Below are positions 1-11,577 of a stretch of DNA of 64,000 nt, one piece after another. The notes below the pieces were generated by a model. The model was not told the DNA's origin. It saw only the letters and a program-made list of their open reading frames with translations, and did no database searches. Position 1 is the first letter of the stretch. Each line of letters starts with the position of its first letter. The position numbers and the translations under genes are program-made. Origin of the DNA: Heliocidaris tuberculata (taxonomy: Eukaryota > Echinodermata > Echinoidea > Camarodonta > Echinometridae); the NCBI GenBank assembly GCA_025618425.1, contig CM046835.1, forward strand, positions 15,201,200 through 15,265,199. Direction: 5' to 3'.

Positions 1-1061
<1,061 letters not shown>

Positions 1062-1094
1062 GGGTCATGTGCATTTAGATCAAAACAATAAATA

Positions 1095-2165
1095 GGATCC
1101 ATTCCTGTAAATACTTAGGAATAGTTATTGCCGAGAACCTACTCTGGAACTCTCATATCGAATTTCTGTCCAAGAAAATGGTTAAGTTTATATATCTCCT
1201 AAAGAGAGCAAGACCACTGATCGATAGGCGTACATCTTTGTTTTATAAGACTATTATTCAATCTCGCTTTGATTACGCTAGTGTTGTATGGGGAAACACA
1301 CAGAAACAAAATCAAGACAAACTATACAAATTCTTCCCAATCGATCACTGCGAATAGTCTTGAAAACGAATTATATGTTTCCCTCAAATGATATTTACGA
1401 ATCACTTACATGTAAGCTTGATCGCCTAAACGTACGCCGTTCCAAGCATTTAGCACATTTAATGTTTCAAGCTATCAATAAGCTTGGTCCCTTTTGCATA
1501 TCGAAATTTTTTTAACTATCGTGAAAGCAAATATAATACTAGATCTGGTAATTCACAAATCAGATAAACCTAAGACCAATTATGGTAAACGTCGATTATC
1601 ATAGAGGTGCTAAACTCTGGAACAGTATTGAAAAGCTAGTTACATCATGTATGTCATTCAACAATTTTAAAATCCATATTAATAAACTCCCGGTAAATGA
1701 ATTATTATTTTACCAGACGCAGTAGCCATTCATACATTGGCTGACCAAATACTGCACATGGTTAATGATCTTTCTTTTCCTCTACTCCCCCCCCCCCCCC
1801 CACATCTTCACTTGCCTTTCAATTCATGTCTTATTTGTTTGTTTTCATATGTTTATGTGTTTGCATCTTTTAATATTTCAAATGATTTTATGCTGAATTT
1901 TGTCTGTGTGTTAAAAACAGGGCTCATGAATCATGATTACGTTTATTTAGCCTTCTTTTTTTTATTCCTCCTTTTTAGAAGAATTTGTCATTTTATCCTC
2001 TGTAAGTTTTAATTATTCATTTATAATGTACTTATATGATTTCATTATTTCAAATGTATTTTTATCTGTAATATGTTTTTTATGTTGGTGGACCCCTATG
2101 GAAACCAGCCTTTGCTTTGATGTTTCCACCCCATGAGAGGAAAATAAATGAATGAATGAATGAAT
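1095..2165 (+). mobile_element. Non-LTR retrotransposon 3' end, decayed (CR1/L2/Jockey-like)
   Basis: Translation from about 1101 gives the post-palm part of a non-LTR reverse transcriptase: KYLGIVIAENLLWNSHI (thumb-side 'YLG' motif), then a segment ending QSRFDYASVVWGN. A stop at 1345 and frameshifts interrupt it. The protein-like signal resumes in other frames with IRIVLKTNY-type and GAKLWNSIEKL segments typical of the C-terminus of these elements, ending at a stop near 1724. A 3' untranslated region follows and ends in a short AATG tandem tail at about 2145-2164. The endonuclease and the catalytic FADD motif are absent, so this is a 5'-truncated dead copy. The clade is inferred from the overall look only. 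Confidence 0.8.
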
Positions 2166-2441
2166 CCTCGCGTAATTCTACCTCGCACAGCTGAGGCTCT
2201 GAAAAAAAAAAGTCCGCTGTATTTTCCCGTGTGTTATGTTTTTCAAATGTTTCTTTCATGTCAAATTTTTAGCAGGTCAACACCATCAATTTCGATACCC
2301 TCGGCCTGCTCATATATTTTTATTTCAAATGGCCACATCCCTACTAAGAACGCATGAGCACATCAACAAGCAGATAAGAGTAGGCTAGGTTACCCACAAA
2401 TTTTGGGTGAAGAACAGCTGGTTTTCCATCCTAAAATGGAG

Positions 2442-2648
2442 TACTGTAAAACCAGAAATTTTCATGTCATGAAACTTGCAAATATCGAGTGGTCAAGATT
2501 CGTGAAAGTTTCATGCGGCGATATAAATCATAATTGAAACAACATGAAAGAATTGCAGTTCACAAATGTTATTGAGCAGGAGCTTTTAAATTACTGGCTG
2601 TCATACGCTTGAAAGTCTTATGTCGCGAAAGTTTCTAATTTTACAGTA
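2442..2648. mobile_element. MITE with TACTGTAAAA inverted termini
   Basis: The left end TACTGTAAAACCAGAAA and the right end, whose reverse complement begins TACTGTAAAATTAGAAAC, are inverted repeats of about 16 bp. The terminal TA could be a duplicated target. The element is about 207 bp with no coding potential. The superfamily is not assigned. Confidence 0.65.
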
Positions 2649-3989
2649 TATCCATCCCCCACATTTTTTTCCAATGATTTTTTTTTTATTTCACTCAATA
2701 ACCCCCCCCCCCCCACTCAGTATTATTTAGGATACGCATATGCTCGTTCCCTCCCTTTGAAAGCACCCCCTATCTCCGAACTGCCAAAATTTCTGAACCA
2801 CCCCCCCCCCCCCCCCTTCGCGGGCTTTTCGCAGGCTTTTCCTCCCTTGGAAAACCCCCCTAAATTCGGAACAGTGCTCAATATACGATATACCCCCTAT
2901 CTCAGGTGAGCTCTCATTCCAACCCCCTATCTCTGAACAGACACCCCCCCCCCCCCCAATCTCAGGTAAATACTTTATGAGAGATTTTTTATGTTCAAAA
3001 TGGGATCTCAGAACTCAATGCAGTCTTAAGAAACCAAACAAAATGAAAACCTCATAATGGTAAGTCCTAGCCCGTTAAATCTGTTTTCAACTTTACTTTC
3101 CATGATCACTTGTACAACTAGAATCACAATGGGATAACATCAATAACATGATGAAATATAAGTTGTCTACGACACGAAGGCACTTGCACATGAGGTTTCT
3201 GCTTTTCAAAAGATATCTTATAACCCCCGTTTTAAATTTCTCAGGAGTCCAAAGAGAGAGCGAGAGAGAGAGAGGGATTATTAAAAAAAAAAAAAAAACC
3301 TTTTTAAAGAAAATCTCCGGGTGAAAAGTCAAATATACCCCCTTTTTTTAGAATTCGCGGGCAGGGCTTGCCGGATTTTGTCGCGCGAAAAATATCCCTT
3401 TACCGGAGATTTGGGAACGCGCATGCGGTCCTCCGACCTATGAGTGGGGGGGGGGGGGGGGGGGGGGGGGGGGGAGTTTGGGGGGGCTCAATAATTTCAA
3501 TGAATAAAGCACATTGTCAAGTAAAATATTGTAGAAATGAATACTTACAGAAATGAATTACATGTTGTAGCACCCCCCCCCCGATCATAGCCTGCACCAT
3601 CCCTTTTGATTTACTTACCGATGTCATAGGCGATTGGGTCCTTTCAAGGAGATCTGTGATAGCTCCTTGATGTAACTCCAATTCCTTGATGACACCTGCT
3701 CCACCTCTTATCCTCTACCTTCTCCCTCCCTCCCCCTCTCTTTCTCCCTCTATGTATGGACCTCGATCCATGGTATGCATGACCAGGGGGGTGAAGAGAG
3801 ACCTCCGTGGTATGACAGAGCAGCCAGAATTTGCTTTTGTTTTTTGTTTTTTTTTTGTTTACAAAATTACAAAGCGAGGGTAACCTTCCAGTCCAGTCGA
3901 TATCACGGGCCATAATTAGTCTAAGAATTCAGACCATTGATCAGTTGAATCCCAGATGTTTGTATAGGGTTTTATATTTTTTTTCTCTT
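2649..3989. other. Gene-free, poly-C/poly-G-rich DNA
   Basis: No gene is seen. It holds many C runs (around 2702, 2802 and 2946) with CCCCCTATCTC repeated between them, and a 29-base G run at 3446-3474. A pyrimidine-rich patch lies at 3716-3755. Confidence 0.5.
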
Positions 3990-4172
<183 letters not shown>

Positions 4173-4250
4173 AAAATAGTTCTGCTTCGGACTTGCAAAG
4201 TTAAATAACAAGACAAGATGGGAATGAAAAAGTGTATACGAGGAAAAAAA

Positions 4251-4281
4251 AATCGAATTTTCGGCCATAGGCCTTCATCAG
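4251..4281 (-). ncRNA. Hammerhead ribozyme-like core (candidate, probably decayed)
   Basis: On the minus strand the order is CTGATGA, then a GGCC-TAT-GGCC hairpin (stem II), then GAAA, then AAT-TCG-ATT (a possible short stem III) followed by T. This is the order of conserved elements of a type I hammerhead (CUGAUGA, stem II, GAAA, stem III, NUH). I could not find a convincing stem I in the flanks, which are AT-rich on one side and T-rich on the other. Hammerheads of this kind are known from Penelope-like elements and small retrozymes; the AT microsatellite next door would fit a dispersed element. Activity is not implied. Confidence 0.4.
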
Positions 4282-4443
4282 GAAAATATATATACATATA
4301 TATATTACTTTTTGATTTAAAAAGATTTTCAATATAGAATGGCCAAACCCTACCCCCCCCCCCCCCCACATTCTTACGATGCATTTTTGAGTCTGAAAAC
4401 TAGACTAGCACCACGGGTTCTTTTGGAGAGCCCTGTGCGGCTA

Positions 4444-5773
4444 GCGATATTTTTTTTCGGAGGATGGGAAAGTCACTAGACGAAAATCTACGCTCCTGAT
4501 TGGCTTAAAAACTCTTGAGATAGATGTGATTCAGTCGTTTTGTTAAAATGCAGAGTTTAGTGTGTCGATTCAAGCACATGCACAGCTAGTACAGCTACAC
4601 GTATGCAATGCAATGTACAATGTATACCGTATACGCAACATGCATCCAGTGTATACATGCAGTCGGCTCACTAAGAATCGAACGAAGCGTTTTCAGGTCA
4701 CATCTATGACAAGCAAAGGTCATGGTCATCCAGAAACGGAGTACTAGTATTTTTTTTATACGTTTGTGTACAAGTGCGAGACGCACACATGTTGAAATAT
4801 AAACTATATTTATTTTAAATCAATGTGAATGTCATATCCAAAACATCGGAAAATGGGGTAAAAATACCAGTAACGTTAGATCTATATCTGGGATAATTTT
4901 AAAAATCATACCGGTGCACTTATTCAGTAAACGGTATATATCACGATATTTTATTTCATTTTGTTTTTTTTTAATTTTCTTTTTTTTAAATTTCTGACAT
5001 GTAATATTTAGTCAGCTTTCGGGTTAGGTAGACCTACCTCATAGTCATACTTTGCCCATAGCCTAGGCCAGGCCCTGTAGTTAAGACAGGCCGAGAGTAG
5101 ATCTAACTTACAAGTTACAGTGAACGTTATGCTATGCCATGGGAGGCTTCCGTTCGTCTTGGTCTTGGAGGAGAGCCTCAAAGTAAACGTCCAAAAATGT
5201 TATAGACCTATAAAAGTTTTTAAAACTCCTTAACAGACGGATCTTTCTGTCTACTGTCTAGGTAACTTAGAATAGATCTAGGCCAAGGCTTAGGGCCTAA
5301 CTTTTAGGTTCTATTTCAATTGTAAGCATCCATTAGTTACTGATCTAAATCTATCGAACTCCAGGCTGGAGTTAGCAGCGCGTTTAATAAGCCTTGTCCT
5401 TGAGCCTTGGTCCTTGGCCTTGCCGACCCACTGTACAATTTCACAAAAAGATGTAAACATTGTCAGTCACTCAGTGAATTCTTAATTTTAAGATCGAAGG
5501 GATCTGTCCCCGTGTGTCACAGTCGCAATTCATGTTGCCACATTTAGCTAGATGGATAGGTGTTCGAATCCGAGTAGTGAGCCCACTGCATGTGTACTGC
5601 ATGCATGTTGCGTATATACGGTATACATTAGCTGTGCATGTGCTTGAATCGACTTACTAAACTCTGCACTTTACCAAAACGACTGAATCACATCTATCTC
5701 AAGAGATTTTAAGCCAATCAGGAGCGTCGATTTTCGTCTAGTGACTTTCCCATCCTCCGAAAAAAAATATCGC
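4444..5773. mobile_element. Mutator-like non-autonomous transposon, long TIRs, 9-bp TSD
   Basis: The nonamer GTGCGGCTA occurs immediately outside both ends (4435-4443 and 5774-5782). The element starts GCGATATTTTTTTTCGGAGG and ends with its reverse complement. The inverted arms run about 235 bp (4444 to about 4690, and about 5540-5773) at high identity, with small indels around the GTATACCGTATA region. The central 850 bp has no credible coding sequence, so a transposase would have to act in trans. A 9-bp duplication with TIRs over 200 bp is the classic Mutator/MULE signature; that assignment is inferred from structure, not from a transposase. Confidence 0.88.
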
Positions 5774-5782
5774 GTGCGGCTA

Positions 5783-7090
5783 CCGCACACCTTACGATCG
5801 GTCTGCGATACGATATGTGAAATAAATCGCTATGGCATTAAATATTGGCATTTTAACTAATGAAATCTACCCTGTTCAGGTTCTTAAAAGTAATATCAAT
5901 ACTAAACATAGGGTTTTGGTGAGCTGTCAGCTTTCTACAGGGAATAAGGGCAAAAATTAGTTTCAAATCACAGGCAGTGGTACGATTTTTTGACATCACT
6001 ACTACTCGGAGCCGATTGGCGATTCCACGGACTAGACAACTCAGCAAAGACCATATTTTCGATTTTACTCTCTCTGTGACTATTATGCAGACCCCCAATT
6101 AAAGATATTTTTCGTTTTTAAATAATTTGTCAAATGATATTTCATTTTCTTCTGAAATCGGATCACATACCGATCGTTAGATAAGCGGTGGCCTTTAGTT
6201 TCTAGGGGTATAGAGTACAGTATAGAAGTGCTGACGTCATATTCGCTCGTCCGGGATACTGGTTCCAAACAACAAAACCAAATGATTCAAGCAAAGTGCT
6301 GCCAGGGCAGGGCGAATTAAGTGTTTGGCGCTGGTGTGATCACCACGCCAATGTTAGCACAAAATTAATAGAACCAGCAACCTTGACAACTTGGCCAGTA
6401 TGACGTCACACTTCGGTACTCTATTTGAGTACATACAAACAACGATTACATTTTGGTGCAAGCTGACAAGAGATAAAAAAAAAATTAAAAATGTATATGC
6501 ATAACAAAGTAAAAGTGAAAGTCATGAAAGTAGCGGTATGTAGTAATAAACCGGAGGTGGACTAGCTGATACAACATTAAAATGGTCGACCAAACATGAG
6601 TCCGACCGGAGGATGCATGGATGTCCTCGCATAGCTAGACATGAGTCCTATTAAATCTCGTTGGTATTAGATAGACAGGGAGGTGTCTCCCCTTCCACCT
6701 CCCTGGATTTACATGTATATATGATGAGTAATCATAAGGAGGAGCGTATCAACTGCACTGCATTAATTACAGAGTTTTAAAAAAAAGAAAATGAAAGAAC
6801 ACCAGCCCCCTCTCCCCCCTCCCCCCCCCCCCCCCTCCCCCCTCCCGCCCCAACACAAAACATGAGGCTGGGAGAAAGAGAAGAGTCTCCCTTGAGTTTG
6901 TGCTAGGCCTTCCCTCTCTGTGAAACTGTTATGTGAATATTCATGACCAACCCGGTGAATGGAATGATACTGTATATAAGTGGTTATTTTCGCGGTGGTT
7001 TTATTTTCGCGATTTCGCGAGTCATACCGGATCGGATTCAAAATTTTAAAAATGGTAGTAGTCCGACATCGATTTTAAATTAGGCATGCA
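5783..7090. other. Gene-free DNA
   Basis: No supported gene. It contains a hairpin at 6676-6705 that shares its arms with the one at 338-367, and C-rich runs near 6815-6845. Around 6968-7020 the sequence resembles one end of a TATA/CGCG-containing MITE (GGTTATTTTCGCG), with no matching second end found. Confidence 0.4.
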
Positions 7091-7099
7091 TAATTATGC

Positions 7100-8810
7100 A
7101 CGCGTTATGTGAGGTATGAAAAGGAAATAAAGAGAAAGGCAAACGAAGGAGGGGTGAAGAAGTAAATTGAAGGAGGAGAGAAACGGCACAAAAGAGAAGG
7201 AAGAAAAGGAAAAGGGGAAAAAAGCTAACGAAAGAAGGAAGAAAGGTTAAAAGAAGCAGAAAGAACGAACTTGGAAGGAAAAAAAATGAAACGGATAGAT
7301 GGAAATAACTACATGAAAAAGGAGGAATGAAAATTAGAGAAAAGGTGAAAGATGGAGCGGGAGGAAATGAAATAGAGAATTAAGGAATGGGAAGAATTCC
7401 AAGGAAAGAATGAAGAAATGTACACCCAGTAAACGGAAAGAAGGAAAGGGGAGAACTAAGAAAGGGGAGAAGCGATAAAAGGACAGAAAAAAGGAAGAAG
7501 GAAAAGTAAACAAACAAAAAAGATGGAGAAAAAAAATCATGGACAAGACTGATAAAAAAAAGAGGATAAGGAATATATTGGGATAGATCGAGAGATAAAA
7601 GAGGATAGAGAGAAAAATAAGAATATTGGAACAGACCGACAGAGTAAAAAAAATGGATAGAGAGAACATTGAGAGACTGAAAAAAAATAAGGAAAGAAGA
7701 AAAGTGCACTGAGGAAAAATCGGAGGGTGTGTAGTAAGACTCCCCCTCCCCCGGAAAAAAAAAATCGAAAACGAAAAACAACAAACAGGAATGAGCATGA
7801 ACATTACCCATATACATGAAAAGCTTTTCTCTCTCCACTGACAAAAATTTTCCCAGGCGTGTATGTTCACATTCCGCCTTTTTTTTTTTTTTTTTTTTTT
7901 TTCTTTTTTTGTCTGTTTGTTGCTTATCTAAAGAATTTGACACCTGCACCGCGTGCGCGCTCTGGTGAAATGAAAGTTCTATTCATAGTACGTGCATTGT
8001 AGTCTGCTAAGTCAGACTTCAAAGAATACTTCGTGTAACACGGTCCAGTGAAGAAATAAAACATATCTCGGAAAATGTAAGTTTTATACAAACTATAATT
8101 TTGCTTTCTTCGGTTGAATTTGCAAAAAATAAATGAAAATAGGTAACATTTGATCGTGAAATATAGAAAGAGAATTAGAGTCAACCTCGGGCCTGAATGA
8201 GATCTGAAAGTCTTGTGTTCGAAACTAGATACCAAACTCCCATTCAGACCTTGTCAAGTTTCGAATAAGTTTCTGTAGAATACGAGAAATTATGGATCGA
8301 ATGTCACTTTCCTGGCAATTTTTAAATTGTGCGCGAAATATGGTCACCCCCATCATAGTAACATGCAGGAAAGGGAAAAGGGGGATGAGAAAGAAATTGT
8401 AGAAGTGATAAAAGGACAGAAAAAAGGGAAGTAAGAAAGGTAAAGAACAACATCGACAGACTGATAAGGAATATATTAATTAGAGCAGATCGAGAGACTG
8501 AAAGGATAAAAAGAAAAATATGAATAGTGGAATAGATCGAGAGAGAAGATTGCAGATTGTGAATATTTCGGAAAGATAGAGAGACTGATAGAGGATGGGG
8601 AAGAAGAAAGAATACTGAGATAGATTAAGGGACTGAAATAGGATAGAAATAATAGAAGGAATATTGGGACAGATCGAGACTGAAAGAGAAAAAAAAAATA
8701 AACAGGAAAAGTGCACTGAGGAAACTTCGGAGGGTGCAAAGTAAGACTCCCCCCCCCCCCCCAAAAAAAAAAGAAGAAAAAGAAGAGGAATGAGCATGAA
8801 CATATGGATA
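7100..8810. repeat. Purine-rich tract with an internal direct duplication
   Basis: The + strand is almost all purine over roughly 7100-7700 and 8380-8720. Two segments are copies of each other: about 7470-7815 and 8400-8830. They share GATAAAAGGACAGAAAAAA near the left, GTGCACTGAGGAAA near the right, then a C run and GAATGAGCATGAACAT followed by ATGAAAAGCTTTT. The period is about 930-1000 bp. Long minus-strand reading frames here are Phe/Ser/Leu-rich by-products of composition. Confidence 0.7.
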
Positions 8811-9020
8811 TTCCGACATGAAAAGCTTTTATCCTACAAACACCATACGCCTCCGACTCTGAGCCCCTCTCGTTTATCTCTCGCGACCTTCACTCAGTCA
8901 CTAGCCATCACTTTTTCATTTCACTCTCTGAAACAACACAAACACAATCCGGTCACAACACATCATGTGCACACACACGCTAGCATCATGTACACGCTAA
9001 CATCATGTACACACACGCTA

Positions 9021-9068
9021 GCATGCTGGCCGGCAGCAGGGAAATACATTTCCCTGCTGGCAGCATGC
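9021..9068. repeat. Long near-perfect palindrome
   Basis: CAGCAGGGAAAT at 9034-9045 is followed by a 2-base centre and its exact reverse complement to 9059. GCATGCTG and CAGCATGC flank it symmetrically at 9021-9028 and 9061-9068. This could extrude as a cruciform or be part of a foldback end. No gene is seen in the surrounding 8820-9493. Confidence 0.75.
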
Positions 9069-9637
9069 ATCGCCTCAAAGTGCGAGCGAGCTACCAAACG
9101 CGCGCGCGCTGCTTATTTTCATTTTGGAAGCTGAGCGGCAGGACGCAGGCGGACGCCAGTCGTCCTACAACGGTAGGAAGAATTCTTTCTCCCGATGTCA
9201 AACACAGAATTGGGACGCTCCGGCGCAGGGCAATCCAGGCCAAGTGCGCGCAAAATTCGTCCCTCATCGTTCCAAGCGGTATCCGTCGGTAGAACGCCAT
9301 CGATAATAAATTTCCCAGTTCCCTTACAAAAACATTGTCTCTGGGATAATCTTCAATGCTTTGTGTTGTTTCGGCCCCCAGATAATGAAAATTGTGAATT
9401 TTTAGGCTGCCCTCCTGTGCTCACTGCACAGATTTACCTTTGGGGCCAAGTGTTCCTGTTTCGCATCAATTGTTAGAGACAACCTGAGCCCTCTTAACCC
9501 TTTCAGGACAAGAATTATTTAAGGGCTAAATTGATCACATTTTGTTCTTCAAATTGGCAACAATAATATTTTTCTTTTAGTGCTACAAGATTATAATAAG
9601 GGGGAATGTCTTTGAAAACAATATACATGGTTAAAAG

Positions 9638-11485
9638 TAGTGTTGTAACCCGTAAGTGAAAACCCGACCCGTACCGTCCCGTAAAATCCGATGATTTGCA
9701 GGCGGGACCCGCTGACCCGCCGGTTTTAAACCCGCAAGTCAATTTTAATACCTAAAAAAAAATATTATTGCTGCAATTTAGTGAGATCTGGGTACTTGGT
9801 GTGATTGTCTATCCGTACCATTGACAAAGGCTACAAACCATTTGATTTTTATTTGTTTGTTTGTTGGTAATCTGTCGAGTTAAATTGAATTCCAGCAGAC
9901 AACACATTGCGACAGAGTTCATGCGAGGAGGATCGCTCTGTCAATCGACGAACTGGATCTGGAAGAAACCATACGGCCGACTCGTGATCGTACGCCCGTT
10001 GCATGAATGCACACTGGCTCGGGGCATGTCGCCGCGCCACGCGCGCCCGCCGTATCGCAGCCAGAACGGAAGTGGTGCCGGTGTTGTCCAGATCCAGTTC
10101 AGTCACGGCGATTCACAACAATATTGAAAATTCTACCCCGTCTACAAAAGAATCACGACAGAAATAAATACCTGGATCATCATCATGCTACTTTAAAAAA
10201 TCTTTTGATACTTGTGTATCTCCATATTATTTCCATATATGTTTTAGCTTTTCTTTCCAAACTTCTTAGTTGAGAGTTTGACGTTACAAAATCAAAACAC
10301 GAAGTTGAACTTGAAAAACACACCCGGGCGCGGCCGTACCGTATACCGTACTGTACTCTGCGCGTGGTGCGTAGTACGTACACACACTGTCGACATGTGA
10401 CAAGCGCTTCACAATGGGATTTCTGTTTTTGGCACATTCGATCGAAATCATCGAACGATCACGAGAGAGGTGTTTCAGAGGGGGATGTTGCAAGAAACTT
10501 GCAATCAATCGCAAGCCAATTTTACATCTTCAAATAAATCATAAAGACTTTCAATTTATTGTACATTTGTAAATTGCAATGGATTCCTCGGGTCTGCTTC
10601 TAACTTCTAAAAACATAAAGGAAAAAACTTATCTGCAACAGTTAAAATTGATCTACCAGTTGGAAATTTGTGATTGAAATTTGCAATCGATTGCAAATTT
10701 AAGTTTCTTGCAACACCCATATAAAGTTGTTCATAAGTACAAATGACTTTTACGAACGACTGGAACATGTTCGTCTGTGCTTTACTAACATTTTCTTGTC
10801 AATGTCTTTATTTTAATAAACTTTTATATTTCTTTTTTTTGAACGAAATACAAACATGATAATTTTCAATCAGACGTTCAGATTATCTCCATCAATTTTA
10901 TTTTCTGCCGATGATTTAATTATTGATCATAATATGACAAGATTCAAGATGATTGCGATCTGTGATCATCATATTTATAGTTGTCCTCGTAATTGGGCTA
11001 GCCAACTTAGCCAAGTCGGCTCTGAGTGTGTGAGAGAGAGAGACAGCCACTGACGACGTGACTCATCATATAAATCAAGCGCTAGCTGCAAGGGCGAGCT
11101 TAATAGGCACTAGCGATGTAGTCGGTCGACCGCCGGCGCTGGCCGCTAGCAATTTGCGGATGTATGCAGCAAGTACTTTGCCGAACTGTCTCAGTCTCAC
11201 TTCGTTGTTCAGAAGACAAAAATACGCTGGCAAATTTTTAGGAAATATCAATATCTCTAAAAGAATCCGTCACGTAAGAAACACAGGGTCCCAACTCCAT
11301 TTCTTTTACCTTTTTAGTGTGTGTGTTTGGGAATATTTTTGTGTGTGTTTCGTAACTTTCTTCTCCCTTTTCTTTCATACTACGGTCTGCGGGTTGGAGA
11401 ATGAGCTCGGCTCGGCCCGCAACCCGCGATCGGGGGCATCCCGGCAGGTTAACCCGTACCGCAATGGATTCGGGTTACAGGACTA
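9638..11485. mobile_element. hAT-like non-autonomous transposon with 8-bp TSD
   Basis: GTTAAAAG is duplicated exactly on both sides (9630-9637 and 11486-11493), and removing the insert restores the host MITE sequence. The ends are TAGTGTTGTAACCCG and, inverted, TAGTCCTGTAACCCG (13 of 15 matching). Subterminal zones are rich in ACCCG/CGGGT repeats. An 8-bp duplication and TAGTG-type ends are hAT features. The 1.85-kb interior has only short, unconvincing reading frames and no recognisable transposase, so it must have depended on an enzyme supplied elsewhere. Another MITE sits inside it at 10482-10718. Confidence 0.9.
10482..10718. mobile_element. MITE nested inside the hAT-like element
   Basis: The left end GGGATGTTGCAAGAAACTT and the right end, whose reverse complement reads GGGTGTTGCAAGAAACTT, are inverted repeats with further inverted similarity (TTGCAATC-type words) inwards. 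The length is 237 bp with no coding potential. I could not define a target-site duplication. Confidence 0.7.
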
Positions 11486-11577
11486 GTTAAAAGAATTGTC
11501 GAAAAGTTAAAAAAAGTTGCCAATTTCAATAAAAAACAATGATTTTGAACCTCTCAATGTGTTGCCAATTTAAGAAT

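Noticed and set aside
7334..7949. 178- and 189-codon minus-strand frames, Phe/Ser/Leu-rich
   Set aside because: Low-complexity translation of the polypurine tract; no start context or domain.
9849..10127. Opposing frames of 85-88 codons in a GC-richer patch
   Set aside because: They lie inside the hAT-like element, overlap on both strands and show no transposase motif.
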